Assembly (NCBI RefSeq): GCF_008698145.1
Contig: NZ_RZNZ01000001.1
Span: 186,001-250,000, forward strand
From: Bifidobacterium vespertilionis
GTDB lineage: Bacteria > Actinomycetota > Actinomycetes > Actinomycetales > Bifidobacteriaceae
Direction: 5' to 3'
DNA length: 64,000 nucleotides
In this document: piece by piece, positions 1 through 8,694 of the stretch
How the letters are laid out: every line of letters begins with the position of its first letter
Position numbering within the stretch: the stretch's first letter is position 1
The notes under the pieces: generated by a model
What the model saw: only the letters and a program-made list of their open reading frames with translations
Told to the model about the DNA's origin: nothing
The model's database searches: none
Made by a program: the position numbers and the translations under genes

Positions 1-335
1 ACCTGGATACGATCGCCCGCCTGTCCGAGGGGACCGCGCTGCTGATCTCGACCAGGGGAGCGGTGACCGGCTCCCGGTACCTGCTCGACGAGGATGAGGT
101 GACCGTCGGCCGTGATCCGAACGCCGACATCCTGCTTGACGATTCCACCGTGTCGCGCGCCCATGCGGTGTTCCGCCGCATCAACGGCGTATACCACGTG
201 ATCGACGCCGGTAGCCTGAACGGCACCTATGTGAACCGCCAGCGCAAGGACGACGCCGAGCTGCACAACGGCGACGAGATCCAGATCGGCAAGTTCCGTC
301 TGGTGTTCTTCACCAAGTCCGCGGTGATCCGCTGA
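1..335 (+). CDS. garA: FHA-domain protein, GarA/OdhI type (5' end outside window)
   Basis: The reading frame is open from the first bases of the window, so the N-terminus is missing; about 110 residues are visible. They form one forkhead-associated domain with the phosphothreonine-binding signature: GRDPNAD, then SRAHAVF, then SLNGTYVN. GarA/OdhI proteins are small FHA proteins that inhibit 2-oxoglutarate metabolism and are switched by Ser/Thr kinases at an N-terminal Thr motif, which lies upstream of this window and cannot be checked. The gene ends in a hairpin terminator and is followed by a MerR regulator, the same pair as garA and its MerR neighbour in mycobacteria and corynebacteria. Another single-FHA protein is possible; the position next to MerR supports GarA. 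Confidence 0.8.
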   Translation, partial: LDTIARLSEGTALLISTRGAVTGSRYLLDEDEVTVGRDPNADILLDDSTVSRAHAVFRRINGVYHVIDAGSLNGTYVNRQRKDDAELHNGDEIQIGKFRLVFFTKSAVIR

Positions 336-387
336 CGGGACGCCGGGCGCGGACGCGACGACGATGCGACCAATAAGATCATAGGGA

Positions 388-423
388 AGAAGCCGTGGCA
401 TTCCAGTGGAGTGCGCGGCTTCT
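388..423 (+). terminator. Hairpin terminator after the FHA gene
   Basis: The stem AGAAGCCGTGGCA / TGCGCGGCTTCT has a short loop and is followed by a brief T run. It lies 50 bases after the FHA stop codon and before the MerR gene. Confidence 0.55.
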
Positions 424-483
424 TTGCGTATGAGCGTCTGATTGGCGTCCATACGCAATCGATTCTCATGAAAGGGGAGAGCC

Positions 484-1122
484 GTGGTGGAACTCTCAGT
501 GCGCACGGGCGGCGCGGACCGCGGCCCCCATGCGGTCCAGGGTGAACTGTTCGCCACCGCCGACGAACAGGATTGCCGCCGGGGATACCGGGGCACCGTC
601 GCCTCGAAGGTGGCCGGCATCACCTACCGGCAGCTGGATTACTGGGCGCGCAAGCAGATCGTGGAGCCGTCCATCAATCCGTCGCACGGCTCCGGCTCGC
701 GGCGGTTGTACTCCTTCAAGGATGTGGTGATCCTCGCGGTCTCCAAGCGTCTGCTGGACGCCGGCGTGAATCTGCAGAACGTCACGACGGCCATCGGATT
801 CCTGACGCAGCGCACCGCGGCGCAGCTGGAGCACGTCACGATCATGTGCGACGGCGACGAGGTCCACGAATGCACCACCAATGAGCAGGTCATCGAGCTC
901 GTGCATAGCGGCAAGGCCGTGTTCGGGGTGTCCGTGGGATCACTGTGGCATCAGATCAGCGAGGCCTTGGAGCATGAGGACCATGTGGATCTGACCGACG
1001 GGGCCCTGGGCGTGACCGGCAAGCCCGCCGGCAGGCCGATCGACGATTTGACCGCGGCGCGACTGCGCATGAAGCTCGAGGCGCGCAAGGCGGAGCGCGA
1101 GCGGGAGGCCGAGCGAGGCTAG
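484..1122 (+). CDS. ftsR: MerR-family regulator, FtsR-like
   Basis: This 212-residue protein starts at GTG, 5 bases after the ribosome-binding site GGGGAG. The N-terminal third carries a MerR winged helix-turn-helix (ITYRQLDYWARKQIVEPS, then GSGSRRLYSFKDVV). The remainder matches the Rv1828/FtsR group, in which the C-terminal domain is not a classical metal or drug sensor. FtsR activates ftsZ in Corynebacterium; that role here is inferred from family and from the FHA neighbour. The C-terminal tail is basic and charged (KLEARKAEREREAERG). It is the last gene before a 577-base gene-free stretch. Confidence 0.78.
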   Translation: MVELSVRTGGADRGPHAVQGELFATADEQDCRRGYRGTVASKVAGITYRQLDYWARKQIVEPSINPSHGSGSRRLYSFKDVVILAVSKRLLDAGVNLQNVTTAIGFLTQRTAAQLEHVTIMCDGDEVHECTTNEQVIELVHSGKAVFGVSVGSLWHQISEALEHEDHVDLTDGALGVTGKPAGRPIDDLTAARLRMKLEARKAEREREAERG

Positions 1123-1138
1123 GCGGGGCTATACAGCG

Positions 1139-1244
1139 GTCTCAAATCGCCACCCAAACCAACAATGGGTGCGTTTTGAGACAATCCCGACCCTTTCTGC
1201 GTCTCAAAATACACCCAATTCCGGTTTGGGTGGCGATTTGAGAC
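1139..1244. repeat. Nested double-hairpin inverted repeat
   Basis: Two hairpins, 1139-1182 and 1201-1244, are each built from the half-site GTCTCAAA...CACCCA and its complement. The outer arms (GTCTCAAATCGCCACCCA and its exact complement at 1227-1244) also pair with each other, so the whole 106 bases form one larger palindrome. It begins 16 bases after the MerR stop and may act as a terminator, although no T run follows. Confidence 0.7.
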
Positions 1245-1623
1245 GCAGGAGGGGGTTTGGTTGTCTCATATCGCATCCATTCGCACCAATGTATTTATGA
1301 AACCGATTTCACCAAGGTTTGGCGGCGATCTTCGGTCGGGGATTACGTTATGTCAGAAAACGGGGTGACGGTCAATGGGGGCGTTTTGGGCCTATTGCGC
1401 GCGATGCGTTCGTGCGTATATATGCGGACGCGCGATCATCCCTGGAGCATGTGTGACCGGTTGGTGCCGATCATGCGCACTGAAGCGGCATGGGATCGCA
1501 AGTCTTGTGCGGGACGCGCTGTATGTCGGATGCGATATACGCGATATACCTGAGGGGAGCGTTTTCCCATACAATCTGACATAACGTACATTATCGGATA
1601 ACTTAATATGGTCCCGAATACAA
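1245..1623. other. Gene-free segment with a 14-base inverted-repeat pair
   Basis: No credible gene is visible. TACGTTATGTCAGA at 1344-1357 is matched by its exact complement at 1575-1588, enclosing 217 bases that look richer in A and T than the surroundings. No clear target duplication flanks the pair and the interior codes for nothing recognisable. It could be a degraded miniature element or a paired regulatory site. Confidence 0.45.
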
Positions 1624-1692
1624 CAGAGCGGAACGATCGGTACGTTTTGAAGCCCAAAATAGGCTCGGAAACGTACCAAACGTTCCGCTCTG
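1624..1692. repeat. Long stem-loop at the 3' end of the DUF3592 gene
   Basis: The arms CAGAGCGGAACG + GGTACGTTTT and AAACGTACC + CGTTCCGCTCTG pair over about 24 bases with a 3-base internal bulge. The loop holds a further small pairing, AGCCC/GGCT. It lies 7 bases beyond the minus-strand stop codon at 1700 and probably ends that transcript, though there is no T run. Confidence 0.55.
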
Positions 1693-1699
1693 CGTTTCC

Positions 1700-2152
1700 T
1701 TACACCAGCAGAAATGATGCGATCATCGCACCGGCGCCTATCGCAAAGGAGAATACGCCGATCGCAGCCATGCTTCTCAGTCCGGAGCGGTCGTTGTCGT
1801 CGGCGTCAACGGTGAGCCGCGAACGGTCCGGATCGGCCGGATCGTATTCGACGGTCAGTCGGTCGCCCACATGGAACCGATTCTCGTCGTCCGACGGTTT
1901 TGTGCTTATGGTAAATGTCTCGCAGTCAACTTCATACGTGACCTCGAAATACCAGGAATGACTCGTTGAATCGCCGTCGTCGTCCGACGTGTTGTCGACC
2001 TGTTCGCTCACAATGCCTTCCGTGGATGACGTGCATCGCTCATCCATCAGCCGTGCGTGGCGCAAGGCGAGGAACCCGATAATGGCAAAAATGGCACCGG
2101 GGATGACGAACGGCAGGCCGAACATGAACAGATCGGTATCGAATCGTGGCAT
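1700..2152 (-). CDS. DUF3592 membrane protein
   Basis: This 150-residue protein starts at ATG with the ribosome-binding site AAGGGGG 5-7 bases upstream. There is a membrane segment near each end (about residues 9-31 and 127-149). The soluble middle has the DUF3592 pattern: GIVSEQV, then SWYFEVTYEVDCETFTIST, then FHVGDRLTVEYDPADPDRSRL. DUF3592 proteins are membrane-anchored and of unknown function; nothing in the context suggests one. A longer upstream reading in the same frame lies opposite the HAD gene and was not used. Confidence 0.75.
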   Translation of the reverse strand: MPRFDTDLFMFGLPFVIPGAIFAIIGFLALRHARLMDERCTSSTEGIVSEQVDNTSDDDGDSTSHSWYFEVTYEVDCETFTISTKPSDDENRFHVGDRLTVEYDPADPDRSRLTVDADDNDRSGLRSMAAIGVFSFAIGAGAMIASFLLV

Positions 2153-2292
2153 GCAGTCCCCCTTGCCCCGTGTGCGTCGTCTTACTCTTCCATTGTCGCA
2201 CATGCGCGCACATGTCATGGCAAGGAAGCGCGTTGACGGGAACGGGACATGGGGAAACAGGCCGGCCGCCCGCCGCACCCGAGGGGTGCGAC

Positions 2293-3009
2293 TCAGTGCT
2301 CGGCGAAGTATTCGTTGACCGCCGACTCGATCTGATCGACGCGCTCGATGATCCGGTACGCGCCGTGTTCCTCCATCTCGCCGGCCGGCGCGTAGCCCCA
2401 GCGGCAGCCGATCGTGTCGATGCCGCAGGCGCGGGCGCCGTCGATGTCCGTGTAGCGGTCGCCGATCATCAGCGCTTGGTCGCCGGCCGCCGGATCGAAT
2501 CCGATGCGCTCGAAGCAGTATCGGATCACCTGATCCTTGTCGAGGCGCGAATTGTCCCTGCTGGCCCCGAAGACACCGTCCAGCAGGCCGGTCAGGTGGA
2601 AATGCTCGCAGATCGGCACGCACTGGAATTCCGGCTTGCAGCTGGCCAGCGCCAGATAGTATCCGTCGGCGCGTAGACGCTCAAGCTGCTCGGGAATGCC
2701 CGGGAACACCACGTTGACGAGCTGACCGGGCACCTTGGCGCCGGGCTCGTTGGGATCATCGAACACGGGCTTTTCGTTGTAATAGCTGCGGTAGATGGCG
2801 ATGGCGCGATCCATCTCGCTCTCCGGGATATGGTTGCGTGCCATGGATTCGCTGATGGCCGGTCCGATGAAGCGGTGCAGCTCCTCGTCGTCCGGCACGG
2901 GACGGCCAAGCTCCTCGAAGGTCTTGACGACGCTTTGGATGATGCCGCCGTCGGATTTGGTAAGGGTGCCGTCCAGATCAAGCAGGACGACCTTCATGGG
3001 ATGGGCCAT
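2293..3009 (-). CDS. HAD-family phosphatase, phosphoglycolate-phosphatase-like
   Basis: This 238-residue HAD hydrolase has catalytic motif I VVLLDLDGTLTKSDGG near the N-terminus, a helical cap, and a C-terminal MIGDRYTDIDGARACG motif that binds magnesium. Gph/PgmB-type enzymes remove phosphate from small phosphorylated metabolites; the actual substrate cannot be read from sequence. The start has GGAGAG 8 bases upstream. ATG four codons later is an alternative. The gene is separated from rbpA upstream by a perfect hairpin and appears to be transcribed alone. Confidence 0.82.
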   Translation of the reverse strand: MAHPMKVVLLDLDGTLTKSDGGIIQSVVKTFEELGRPVPDDEELHRFIGPAISESMARNHIPESEMDRAIAIYRSYYNEKPVFDDPNEPGAKVPGQLVNVVFPGIPEQLERLRADGYYLALASCKPEFQCVPICEHFHLTGLLDGVFGASRDNSRLDKDQVIRYCFERIGFDPAAGDQALMIGDRYTDIDGARACGIDTIGCRWGYAPAGEMEEHGAYRIIERVDQIESAVNEYFAEH

Positions 3010-3071
3010 GTCGATTGCTCTCCAGTCTCTTCAATGCCAATCGGTGCCAGAGGGAATAATCCGGGTAACAT

Positions 3072-3098
3072 TATGCCCGGTCGCGAAGACCGGGCATA
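3072..3098. terminator. Perfect hairpin between rbpA and the HAD gene
   Basis: TATGCCCGGTC and its exact complement flank a 5-base loop (GCGAA), and the pairing extends outward as CATTATG/CATAATG with a bulge. It is placed to end rbpA transcription; no T run follows. Confidence 0.5.
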
Positions 3099-3206
3099 CC
3101 ATAATGCGCATAAGCGCCGAACAGTTCACCCACTGTTCAGACATATGATGTCAATCGTTTGACAACCAAACGTCCGGCAAGAGTGATGCGTTGCAATCCC
3201 CCGCGA

Positions 3207-3554
3207 TCACTCGTAATCCGGGATCCAGCCGTCGCGGTGCATCTGCAGGCGCTTTTCCAGCAGGGCCTTCAGCTCATCCTCGCTGCGGCGCTCGAGCAGC
3301 ATGTCCCAGTGGGTGCGCGTCGGCTTGGCGATCTCGTCCGCCTCCGCGTCCTTGTCGCCCTCACGGTGCGCGATCGCACCGCAGCGGCACTCCCATTCAT
3401 CCGGCACCTCGGCGCCCTCGGCGAACGGCAGGATGGTGCGGTGGCCCTTCGGGCACACGTACGCCACGTCATTCCTCGCCGCGAAATCCACATTGTCATC
3501 GGACTCGAGCGACTTCGCGCCGATGCTCATACCCCTCAGGGAGCGTTCCGCCAT
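3207..3554 (-). CDS. rbpA: RNA polymerase-binding protein RbpA
   Basis: This 115-residue protein is typical in length for RbpA, an actinobacterial protein that binds sigma and RNA polymerase beta' and stabilises the open promoter complex. The zinc-binding core reads VAYVCPKGH...WECRCGA. It is preceded by the conserved N-terminal tail MAERSLRGMSIGAKS and followed by the sigma-interacting helix TRTHWDMLLERRS. The start has a strong ribosome-binding site, AAGGAGG. RbpA is found only in actinobacteria, so this gene is a good lineage marker. Confidence 0.95.
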   Translation of the reverse strand: MAERSLRGMSIGAKSLESDDNVDFAARNDVAYVCPKGHRTILPFAEGAEVPDEWECRCGAIAHREGDKDAEADEIAKPTRTHWDMLLERRSEDELKALLEKRLQMHRDGWIPDYE

Positions 3555-3657
3555 GTTTCCTCCTTCAAAACAGCCTATACAACGTTACTCAACACTTGGG
3601 ACGACGGGGTTATTCCCATCGTCCGGTTCGTCCATCCCGGGCCGCTAGACCAGTCGT

Positions 3658-3687
3658 CGGAACGGGCCGTCAGCCCGAGCCGTTCCG
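3658..3687 (-). terminator. Hairpin after the helicase gene
   Basis: CGGAACGG and CCGTTCCG enclose 14 bases, just beyond the minus-strand helicase stop at 3694. A second pairing (GGACGACGGG/CCCATCGTCC, about 3599-3624) lies closer to rbpA. Confidence 0.4.
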
Positions 3688-3693
3688 GCCCGA

Positions 3694-6276
3694 TCATTCG
3701 ATGCCCGAATACGCCACGATGCCGCGGTTGACCGCATCGTGCGCGCGCCGGGCGGTCGCGGCGAGCTTCTCCCCCGCCTCACCCCGGAACACGCCGGTCT
3801 GCGCCACCTGCTGGAGCACATCGGCGAGCCGCTTCATGCAGCGCACGAAGTCGCCGCCGGTCAGATCCACGTCGTACAGCACGGTCGCCAGATCCCGCCC
3901 GGACGCCCATTCGAACACGATGTCGCAGATGCCGAAATCGAGCTTGGGCGGGTCGTCCAGTCCGTTGTCCGCGCACATGAATCCGATCTGCCCGCGCAGT
4001 GCGGTGATCGCCCTCGCCGTGTTGAGGATCCGTCCCTTGGCACCGCCCGGATAGTTGCGCGGCTCGCCGCCGGCACCCCTGCGCGCCTCGTAGACGATGC
4101 CGGAGAGCACCGACGCCAGCGAGGCCGGGTCAAGATCGTCCAGCAGCCCTGATTCGAGCGCCTCGGCGAGCACCAGATCCTGTTCGCTGTAGATGCGGCG
4201 CAGCAGCTGCCCGCGTTCGGTGAGGCGGTAGTCGACCGTGTCTCCTTCGTCGAAGCGCTCCAGATAACCGAGCTGGCTCAGCAGGGCGCAGATGCGGTCG
4301 AACTGGCGTGCCACGGATCCGGTGCGCGAATCGTACCGATTGTTCACGCGCTGCAGCTCGCGGGCCTCGCGCGCCCAGCGATGGCCCCACTTCAAGTGCT
4401 GCTGCAGATCGGGGCAATCGCGGCAGGGATGCTCCTGCTCCTGCTTCTTCAATGCGGCGATGCGCTGATCAAGACTCCGCCAAGCGGTCTTGCGTGCCTC
4501 CTCCGAGGTGAAGACCGCATGCTTGAGCTGCCGGCGTTCGCCCTTCTGCAGATCGGCCAGGGTCATGCGGATCGTCATGAACTCCTTGAAATCGCCGTTC
4601 TGGCACCGGAACGCCTTCTCGTAGCCGTCCAGCGCCTTCTTCAGCGTGGCCATCTGCGCCTCCAGGGCGGTGGCCGATTCGTTGGCCTCCCACTGCGCGA
4701 AGGAGTGGTCGAGCGTGACGCGGGCCGTGCCGTAGTCGCTGGCGTTGAGCAGATTCACGGCCATGTTGAACGTGGGCTTGAAACTCGAATGCAGCGGATA
4801 GACGCGCTTGCTGGACAGGGCGGCGGCGGTCTGCGGCAGGAAGCCGGCATGATCCACCACAATCGCGTGGCCGATCGTATCGATGCCGCGGCGTCCAGCG
4901 CGTCCCGTCAGCTGGGTGAACTCCCCCGGCGTCAGGCTCACGTGGCCGGTGCCGTCGTACTTCTCCAGCTTCTCCACCACCACGCAGCGGGCCGGCATGT
5001 TGATGCCCAGCGCCAGCGTCTCGGTGGCGAACACCATCTTGACCAGTCCCTCCTCGAACAGACGCTCGACGATCTGGCGGAACAGGGCGACCATGCCGGC
5101 GTGATGCGCGGCGAAACCCTCCTCAAGCGCGAATCGGAACTGGCTGAAGCGCAGGGTCTTGAGGTCCTCCCGGGACAGCTGGCCGTCGATCATCTCGTCC
5201 ACGATCGAGCGGATGCGGGCGGCCTCCTCGTCGGTGGTGAGCTCGAGGCCGGCGTTGATGCACTGGTCCACGGCCTGATCGCAGCCGTTGCGCGAGAAGA
5301 TGAAGTAGATGCCGGGCAGCATGCCCAGATAGTTGAGCTCGTCCACCACGGCCCATCGGCGCGGCGTGTGGCGCATCGGCTTGCCGTCGCGGCCGGCCAC
5401 CCGTTCGCGACCCACCTTCTTGGATGCGTGCGCATGCCGTCCGGCTCCGGCCCGTCGCGCCGCCTGCCGGTCCAGCTGGCTCAGGCGCAGCACAAGCTCC
5501 TGATTGAGCTGCGTGGTCTGCCCGCCCTTGCCGTCGCGCCGGTACAGGTCGATGACCTCCGGCTCGGTGTGGTCGTCCGCCTGCACGAGCACGTGCTGCT
5601 CCAGCGGCACCGGTCGGCGTTCGGAGACGACCAGCTTGGTCTCGCCGCGCACCGAGGCGATCCACTGCGAGAAGTCCTCCACGTTGGAGACCGTGGCGGA
5701 CAGGCCCACCACCTTCACTGAGGCGGGCAGGTGGATGATGACCTCCTCCCAGACGGGTCCGCGGAAGCGGTCGGCCAGATAGTGCACCTCGTCCAGGATC
5801 ACGTAGCGCAGCGCGTTGAGCGTGGTCGAATGCTCGTAGAGCATGTTGCGCAGGACCTCGGTGGTCATGACCACGATGTCCGCCTCGGAGTTGATCGAAT
5901 TGTCGCCGGTGAGCAGTCCCACGCGGTCCTCGCCGTACACGGCGGCAAGATCGTGGTACTTCTGGTTGCTCAGCGCCTTGATGGGTGTGGTGTAGAACGC
6001 CTTGACGTTGCGCTCCTGCGCGAGGAACATCGCGAAATCGGCGATCACGGTCTTGCCGGCGCCGGTGGGCGCGGCGACGAGCACGTTGCTGTCGTCCTCA
6101 AGCGCGTCGATCGCTTCGCGCTGGAAATCATCCAGCGCGAAGCTCAGCGTCTCCTCGAACCGGGCCGCGGCGGTACGGCTGCGGCGCTGGCGCGATTGGA
6201 ACGCCGCATAGCGTGCGGCGGCCGACTGGTTGCGTTCCTCTTCGTTGCGCTGTGCGCGGTGGTGATGTGCAGGCAT
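3694..6276 (-). CDS. helY: Ski2/Mtr4-like DEAD/DEAH helicase (HelY type)
   Basis: This 860-residue superfamily-2 helicase has Walker A APTGAGKT (residues 69-76), the box LDEVHYL (162-165 DEVH), motif III SATVSN, and a helicase C-terminal lobe containing TLALGINMPAR and QLTGRAGRRGID. The C-terminal third resembles the DSHCT domain of Ski2/Mtr4 proteins. Mycobacterial HelY is the closest known type; RNA unwinding is inferred. The N-terminus is rich in His, Arg and Glu. The start has AAGGA very close (2 bases), so a slightly later start is possible. The gene follows a small membrane protein and a PafBC-like gene on the same strand. Confidence 0.85.
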   Translation of the reverse strand: MPAHHHRAQRNEEERNQSAAARYAAFQSRQRRSRTAAARFEETLSFALDDFQREAIDALEDDSNVLVAAPTGAGKTVIADFAMFLAQERNVKAFYTTPIKALSNQKYHDLAAVYGEDRVGLLTGDNSINSEADIVVMTTEVLRNMLYEHSTTLNALRYVILDEVHYLADRFRGPVWEEVIIHLPASVKVVGLSATVSNVEDFSQWIASVRGETKLVVSERRPVPLEQHVLVQADDHTEPEVIDLYRRDGKGGQTTQLNQELVLRLSQLDRQAARRAGAGRHAHASKKVGRERVAGRDGKPMRHTPRRWAVVDELNYLGMLPGIYFIFSRNGCDQAVDQCINAGLELTTDEEAARIRSIVDEMIDGQLSREDLKTLRFSQFRFALEEGFAAHHAGMVALFRQIVERLFEEGLVKMVFATETLALGINMPARCVVVEKLEKYDGTGHVSLTPGEFTQLTGRAGRRGIDTIGHAIVVDHAGFLPQTAAALSSKRVYPLHSSFKPTFNMAVNLLNASDYGTARVTLDHSFAQWEANESATALEAQMATLKKALDGYEKAFRCQNGDFKEFMTIRMTLADLQKGERRQLKHAVFTSEEARKTAWRSLDQRIAALKKQEQEHPCRDCPDLQQHLKWGHRWAREARELQRVNNRYDSRTGSVARQFDRICALLSQLGYLERFDEGDTVDYRLTERGQLLRRIYSEQDLVLAEALESGLLDDLDPASLASVLSGIVYEARRGAGGEPRNYPGGAKGRILNTARAITALRGQIGFMCADNGLDDPPKLDFGICDIVFEWASGRDLATVLYDVDLTGGDFVRCMKRLADVLQQVAQTGVFRGEAGEKLAATARRAHDAVNRGIVAYSGIE

Positions 6277-6298
6277 GATCCTTTGCGGGGAATGGTGT

Positions 6299-6613
6299 TC
6301 ACTCGTCCGACGCCCAGCGTCCCCACGTGCGGGCGTGACGGTCTTCCTTGTGCGCGCGCCGGCGCAGAAGCTCGGCGTGCGCGTCGATGTAACGGTTCAG
6401 GGGCTCGCGCAGGGGCTGCGCGAACGATGGATCCTCGGCGGGTGCGGGCTCGGCCTGCTGCTCGCCCATGGCGGCCAGCGGACCGGAGAGCCGTTCGCCG
6501 ACCTCGCCGACGACATGCAGGGCCCTCAGTGCGTGCATGATCACGTAGGCGGCGCCGATGACCAGCATCGCCAGCAGGAACAGCGCGAGCACCAGCCAGA
6601 TCCACCAGGGCAT
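6299..6613 (-). CDS. Small membrane protein of unknown function
   Basis: This 104-residue protein begins MPWWIWLVLALFLLAM and has one strongly hydrophobic segment (about residues 2-29), then a charged cytoplasmic tail ending RTWGRWASDE. The start lies 2 bases after the stop of the PafBC-like gene, so the two are translationally linked, and the helicase gene begins 22 bases after its stop. I do not recognise the family. The operon position suggests a link to the DNA-damage regulator or the helicase, but nothing in the sequence shows it. Confidence 0.65.
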   Translation of the reverse strand: MPWWIWLVLALFLLAMLVIGAAYVIMHALRALHVVGEVGERLSGPLAAMGEQQAEPAPAEDPSFAQPLREPLNRYIDAHAELLRRRAHKEDRHARTWGRWASDE

Positions 6614-6615
6614 GC

Positions 6616-8490
6616 CTACGACTCCTTGCTTCCGAGGCTCAGCTCGCGCTCGGTGCGCGCCACGATCATCGATCGCAGGGTGGCGGGCGCCACGGCCAGA
6701 ATGTGGCGGGCGTGCGCGATGCAGAAGGCCACGAACCACGAGTCGGAGGATACGGTCAGGCTCACCTTTTCGCCCTCGCCGTAGGATTCGACGTTGGCGC
6801 CGGGCAGGTTCTTGATGAACGGCAGGTCCGGCTGGTCCGTGATGAACGCCGCGGCCGTGCCGTTGTCGAAGCTCCACTTGCGCAGCTCGCCAACCGGCAC
6901 GTCCGGGATCTGAACCGGCTTGTCCGGCTCGACGATGTCCGCATGCTCCACGCGCGACAGGCGCAGCACCTGCCAGTTCGCGCTGTCCTCGCCGCCGTCC
7001 GTCTTGGCGACGCGCTTCTTGGCGTCCACGTTGGTCCACACGGCCACGTAGTACAGGCCCTCGTCCACGAAGATCTTGGCCGGGGCGACGACCTTGCGGC
7101 GGGTGCGTCCCGCGCCGTCCGTGTACTCCATGTCGATCAGCGCGCCGTCGTTGATGGCGCGACGCACCGCGGTGAAGCAGTTCGGCTCGAGCTCGTAGCC
7201 GGTCAGGCTCAGCCACGGGGTCTCGCCGGCCTTGACGTGCGGGCGAAGGCGCTGGTAGAGCGACTGCGCCTGTCCGCGCTGCTGGTCCGGCAGCAACGGC
7301 GAATGGGCGAGGTAGCTCACGGAGGCCGTCAGCAGGCTCAGATACTGCGGGGAGATGCCCGCGAGACGCTCGAGGCCCAGGGAATTGGTGGCCGAGACGA
7401 TGCCCTCGGTGTCCAGCAGGGACCAGTCGATGTCGAAGAACTGGCTGCCGGCCATCTCGCCGTCGTCGGACACGGTGGTGAGCGTGTTGATGTCCTTGTG
7501 GATCACCGCGACGGACTTCTTGAGCTCGTCGTCCGTGCGCGGCCTGCCGATGAACCGCTCGGCCAGTTCCGCGAGGGAGTACTCCTCCCCCAGATGCGCG
7601 GAAAGGAACAGCATCAGGCGCAGGCGGCGGTCCACCTCGGAGCCGGTCTGGAACGATCCGGAGGACTTCTTGTGCGGCTTGGCGTGCTCCTCCGCGGCGG
7701 GCTCCTGCCTCACGAGGGGCTGGGAGACCACGGTGGCCGCGGATTCGCCCTTGGCGGCATCCGCGAGCTCCTGAAGGCCGGCGGCCGCGTTCAGGCGGCG
7801 GTGGAAGGCCTCCACGGCCTCCTTGGGGCTGATGATGGAGGCGCCCGGATGCTCCAGCACGTACATGGCGAGGTCGTCCGTGTCGCGGTAGGCGACGTTG
7901 ATGTGCTCGCCGTCCACGTCCACGGTGGCCGCGAACCGGCGGGAGTCCACCACCTTCATGAGCTGGGCGGGGATGGTCTGCGTGCCCAGGCCCGGCGCGA
8001 TGGAGTCGAGGCCGAGGCCCGGGATGGGCGTCTGCGGCACGCGCGGGGCGGTGCGGGAGGTCTGCTGGTGCTCCTCCTCGGAGGCCTGCGACATGGAGAT
8101 GGAACGGGCCAGATAGTTCGCCGCGGCGAGCACCGGCAGGTCCTCCTGCTCGAAGTGCAGGCGCACGCGCGGCTCGTCCCCGAGCTGCAGGCGGTAGGAG
8201 GCGAAGTCCTGACCCTCGGACTTCGACGAATATTCGGGCTGGCGCGATTCGATGGCGATGCCCATCGCGGCCAGCTTGGCGCGATCACGTTGGAATTGCT
8301 TGGCGAACGCCGCCTTGGCGGCCTGATCCGCCAGCTCGCCGTAGGAATCGGCGTACGCCTTCACACGCTGCGCAATCTGGCGGGAAGTGAGCCACTGGGG
8401 AAACGCCGATGACAACACGGCCAGCACGTCCAATTCGTGCTTTCCCCACTTGTCGGAGAACCGCCGCCTGCCATTCGTACCCTCTGCCAT
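6616..8490 (-). CDS. pafBC: WYL-domain transcriptional regulator, PafB-PafC fusion
   Basis: At 624 residues this is about twice the length of a single WYL regulator. Two halves each combine a winged-helix-like N-terminal part (KHELDVLAVLSSAFPQWLTS, and RRLRLMLFLSAHLGEEYSLA) with a WYL-type region; the second WYL region reads GRTRRKVVAPAKIFVDEGLYY. PafB and PafC are adjacent or fused in actinobacteria and form an activator of the LexA-independent DNA-damage response. The canonical Trp-Tyr-Leu triplet is degenerate here (LYYVAVW). GAGGA precedes the ATG. It probably leads an operon with the small membrane protein and helicase downstream. Confidence 0.8.
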   Translation of the reverse strand: MAEGTNGRRRFSDKWGKHELDVLAVLSSAFPQWLTSRQIAQRVKAYADSYGELADQAAKAAFAKQFQRDRAKLAAMGIAIESRQPEYSSKSEGQDFASYRLQLGDEPRVRLHFEQEDLPVLAAANYLARSISMSQASEEEHQQTSRTAPRVPQTPIPGLGLDSIAPGLGTQTIPAQLMKVVDSRRFAATVDVDGEHINVAYRDTDDLAMYVLEHPGASIISPKEAVEAFHRRLNAAAGLQELADAAKGESAATVVSQPLVRQEPAAEEHAKPHKKSSGSFQTGSEVDRRLRLMLFLSAHLGEEYSLAELAERFIGRPRTDDELKKSVAVIHKDINTLTTVSDDGEMAGSQFFDIDWSLLDTEGIVSATNSLGLERLAGISPQYLSLLTASVSYLAHSPLLPDQQRGQAQSLYQRLRPHVKAGETPWLSLTGYELEPNCFTAVRRAINDGALIDMEYTDGAGRTRRKVVAPAKIFVDEGLYYVAVWTNVDAKKRVAKTDGGEDSANWQVLRLSRVEHADIVEPDKPVQIPDVPVGELRKWSFDNGTAAAFITDQPDLPFIKNLPGANVESYGEGEKVSLTVSSDSWFVAFCIAHARHILAVAPATLRSMIVARTERELSLGSKES

Positions 8491-8617
8491 TAGTCCTCAC
8501 GTCTCATTAGCATATCGATCAACTATGCGCTTCCGCGCACTCACCCCATTGTAAGGGGTTTTCTCGCGTTCTACGCACTTTTCCTCAAAATAACGCGTCC
8601 ATGTTTCTTGAATGGCT

Positions 8618-8680
8618 GAATCGGCCGCGGCATGCTACGCGCCCGATCGCTCTGATCGGGGTGCACGCCACGGCCGATTC
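8618..8680 (-). terminator. Two-level stem-loop after the UDP-glucose pyrophosphorylase gene
   Basis: The outer arms GAATCGGCCGCGGC and GCCACGGCCGATTC enclose an inner perfect hairpin, CCCGATC-GCTCT-GATCGGG (8642-8660). CGCGTCC/GGACGCG pairs further out. It lies directly beyond the minus-strand stop at 8695. Confidence 0.45.
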
Positions 8681-8694
8681 GGACGCGACGGCGA

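Noticed and set aside
1257..1584. Short open frames in the 1.25-1.6 kb gap
   Set aside because: They are Arg/Cys-rich, lack binding sites, and cover an inverted-repeat segment.
4381..5721. Long plus-strand frame opposite the HelY-like helicase
   Set aside because: High GC leaves antisense frames open. Composition is Arg/Gly/His-heavy and the minus-strand helicase motifs are complete.
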